64,000 nucleotides of DNA from Pegea sp. RAD2-039 (Eukaryota > Chordata > Thaliacea > Salpida > Salpidae): the NCBI GenBank assembly GCA_034620365.1, contig JAQGEQ010000225.1, positions 310,001 to 374,000 on the forward strand, written 5' to 3'. Positions 61,360 to 64,000 of this stretch are shown here, in pieces. Position 1 is the stretch's first letter, and each line of letters starts with the position of its first letter. The notes below the pieces were generated by a model. It had not been told where the DNA came from and did no database searches. It was given only the letters and a program-made list of their open reading frames with translations. Both the position numbers and the translations under genes were made by a program.

Positions 61360-64000
61360 TTTTGATCAAAGACAATTTGAAAACCTAAAAACCTAATTTT
61401 AATTTTGCTAATTCAAACTGAATTACAAATTATAATCTAATAAAGTTAATAATAAATATTTAAATTCTGAAATAATATTTATATGTCATTCCTTACTTTT
61501 TATATATGTCTTTTTTCTGTTAAAATTAATAAACAAATTTTCCAAAAAACAAATATTACAATAGCTCTCTGTTTGGTAGTTGCAGTCTTATTTCTAAAAA
61601 ATTATCCAAGTCATAATAGAAATAACAAAAACACTAAAATTTGAAATCAAAATTGTGCAGATATTTTGTTGAAAATCATATATAAAAATTATTTAATACA
61701 AAACACAAAATATAAATGATATTTTAATAAAGTTATAAAATCAAAAGAAGAAAGTTTGTTTTATTGTTTCTGGTGATTGATTTGAAACAAAACCTAAAAA
61801 AATTCATACTTTAGTTTAACAACCTATTTAATAAAGTTATCAAGCAATATATGTAAAAAATTATATATAAATATTAACATAATAATATATTTAAAACAAA
61901 TTTATATAGATTAATTAAAAGTAGTTTTTTGAAAACTTTATTAAAAAAAACTTTATCTTCAAACCTATAGCTACAAAGTTATAAGCATCTTCAAAATGTT
62001 TCAGAGTATATTGCACAATAAACCGGTTATTTCAATATCAGATAAAAAATAATATAACCATCGTTTAGTCACCTTTTAAAATTAAATAAATCTTTAAGTT
62101 CAGTGATTATTTCACAATTATTATTGTCAGAAAGTTTGATGAATTTTTTTTTATGAAGTTAGATAGTTTAGTTTCAATTAAAGAATAATTCTACTAATTT
62201 TAAGTCATTTCTTTGTTCAATATAGTAAAAGTAAAATTGTAAAAATAACTTAAGCTTGAGTATATTAAGTTATCCTCAATAAATATTTAGTTTTTAATTC
62301 TATTATTTCATAGTATGACTTTAATTGAATTTTTAAGTTAAGTATTAATATAAAGTAATTTATTACCAACTTGTAAAGTCTTTATCTTAAATGATAGTTC
62401 GAAAGATTCTTTTATTTAGCAAAAATAGGAATTAAATGAAAAATAAATAGCTTTTTGAATTTTAGTACAGGAATTTGATGCTGATTAAACATAATTTTTA
62501 TTTATTTGGAAAAATCTTAGCAGGCATAAATGTATTGAAATATAAATATTTAAAATTATAAAAATTTATCGATTATATTGCTTTATTTATTGTACAGTTA
62601 CTTGTAGTTGTAAAAAAGACCATTTAAAATGCCTGGACGCAAATACCCTGTGCTATCTTCAGTAAAAACAAAAAACGGGGATTACCCTGTACCAACTGAG
62701 ACGACTCAGGAAATTTTTGAATCAATTGCTTCGTTTAAACCCGATGATAAAGACATTTTTGTCGCTACTTATCCAAAAAATGGAACAACATGGATGGTAA
62801 AAAGATTATTAACTGTTTTTACAAATAATATAAATAATATCAATATCAATTTTATCTGAAACCACAAGATTTTTAACTGAATAGTGTTTTAACATTTGTA
62901 TATTGAAAATTATTTTAATCTAAAGATACAAATAGATTTTGATTCATGAATTAAAAGATGTGAATTGGATAGTGAAAAATGTACATTTTGTAACAAAAGA
63001 GGTTGCCGACTGAATTGAAACCATTTTAAATGAAATACAATTTGTTTAAAGAGTCTAGTACTTTGGTACACGCTTTAAATGATAAGTTCACAAAATTATT
63101 ATTAATCGAAGTATAAACAAAAATATTAATAGTAAAATATTCATCAACAGTTGTATTTGCTTCATATTTTGCGAGGAGGAAAAACTGAGTTTACAGAAAA
63201 TGACTTTTTCTTAAATCATTATGTTTCTATCGATTTTATTGGAGCTGAACAAGCCATAAAAGTCCCTCCTCCAAGACTTATTAAGACTCATTTGAAGTTC
63301 GACTTTGTTCCTTTTAATGATAAAAATAAATACGTTTTCGTTGGTGAGTAGAATTTAAAACTACAAATTAAAACTAATCAACTATTTATTTATAGCCCGA
63401 AACCCGAAAGATACAGTCGTCTCCTTTTTCTATCACACTGTTGGATTCAAATGCTATGATTATGCTGATGGTAAGTTCAGTGATTATTTGGATCTCTTCT
63501 TGAAAGGTGAATGTGATTTTGGTGACTACTTTGAAATGGTTCCCACATGGTGGCAGCAAAGCAAGAAACACGACAACATCTATTTCTTACTATACGAAGA
63601 TCTAAAAACTAACTTTGAAGAGTGAGTTTTTACTGAAATTGATAAATTGATAATTGCGGTTTATAATTTAGAGAAATGATAAAAGTGGCGGAATTTTTAG
63701 GAGAAGATTATAAAAAGAAGTTATTTGAAAATGATAATCAGTTGATGAATACTCTAAAAGAAGAATCAAAGATTGAGAAGATGAGGAAGCAGAGCACCCC
63801 GTCTTTTATTCCAGTAAACAGATTTATTTATTCTGACATTTGGTTGATTTTTAATCAAAATTTATTCAAATCTGAAAAATAATTTAAATTTAAACTATCT
63901 TGTATTAGATTGAAATGCAGCGGCCTGATGACTTACCTTTCATCCGCAAAGGAATCATTGGAGATTGGAAGAGCTTGATGAGCGAGTCTCAACGAGAAAG
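61360..64000 (+). repeat. Right arm of the inverted duplication (runs off the window)
   Basis: Mirror of 54795-57370. The two meet exactly over the promoter, exon 1, intron 1, exons 2-4 and the start of exon 5. Its outer boundary lies beyond 64000. Confidence 0.85.
62629..64000 (+). CDS. Cytosolic sulfotransferase 4, partial (cut by the window end in exon 5)
   Basis: Exons 62629-62796, 63151-63343, 63396-63621, 63672-63813 and 63909 onward, identical in layout to sulfotransferase 2. The visible protein keeps all PAPS-binding motifs and differs from sulfotransferase 2 at residue 31 (E in place of D). The last visible segment includes IRKGIIGDWK. About 27 C-terminal residues should lie beyond the window. 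Confidence 0.92.

Larger units (their letters stand above)
59785..62628. other. Intergenic region between sulfotransferases 3 and 4
   Basis: Contains a CTCF-like 16-mer (60116), an unclassified GC-richer patch (60470-60605), a LINE A reverse-transcriptase fragment (61140-61250) and, from about 61360, the right inverted arm, which supplies the upstream region of sulfotransferase 4. Confidence 0.5.

Overview
This is a window of animal (metazoan) nuclear DNA. The genes are split by GT-AG introns, and the encoded proteins are typical of animals: SMG6, an NUP98-NUP96 precursor, cyclin I, MOGAT2-like, a phytanoyl-CoA hydroxylase with a PTS2 signal, UBL5 and cytosolic sulfotransferases. Intergenic DNA is very AT-rich, and many introns are only about 37-60 nt. 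5'-truncated non-LTR retrotransposon tails and a tRNA-derived SINE are scattered through it. A compact invertebrate genome fits. Use of a PTS2 signal argues against C. elegans-like nematodes, which lack that pathway. I cannot name the species; a tunicate or other small-intron invertebrate is only a guess.

Layout. 525-4306 (+): five-exon beta-1,3-galactosyltransferase-family gene. 5717 to about 9910 (-): SMG6, the nonsense-mediated decay endonuclease. 12086-15519 (+): PHYH, whose 33-nt first exon encodes a PTS2. 17610-21657 (+): MOGAT2-like acyltransferase, with an intronless UBL5 nested antisense in its largest intron. 22437-29878 (-): NUP98-NUP96, 28 exons, tail to tail with MOGAT2. 35393-37257 (+): cyclin I-like. 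37258-45362: repeat-rich AT desert. 45363-47312 (-): unrecognised secreted protein. 50902-64000: sulfotransferase cluster of four genes, the last cut by the window edge, with an orphan two-exon piece of a chondroitin sulfate synthase between the first and second.

Gene models were built by hand. Exon boundaries were chosen so that splice sites, reading phase and family conservation agree. For NUP98-NUP96, PHYH, MOGAT2-like, cyclin I, SMG6 (EST1 domain to stop), the secreted protein and the sulfotransferases, every junction keeps phase.

Most notable: 18 perfect TGACGTCA palindromes within 3.9 kb of the NUP98-NUP96 gene, in both exons and introns and in several reading frames; a near-identical inverted duplication of a sulfotransferase gene whose spacer holds a third copy that looks gene-converted; a coherent seven-exon secreted protein gene of unknown family; a predicted 37-nt intron and a 19-nt microexon in SMG6; and a 16-bp CTCF-like sequence that recurs three times around the sulfotransferase cluster. 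I see no clear evidence of an entirely new multi-gene system.
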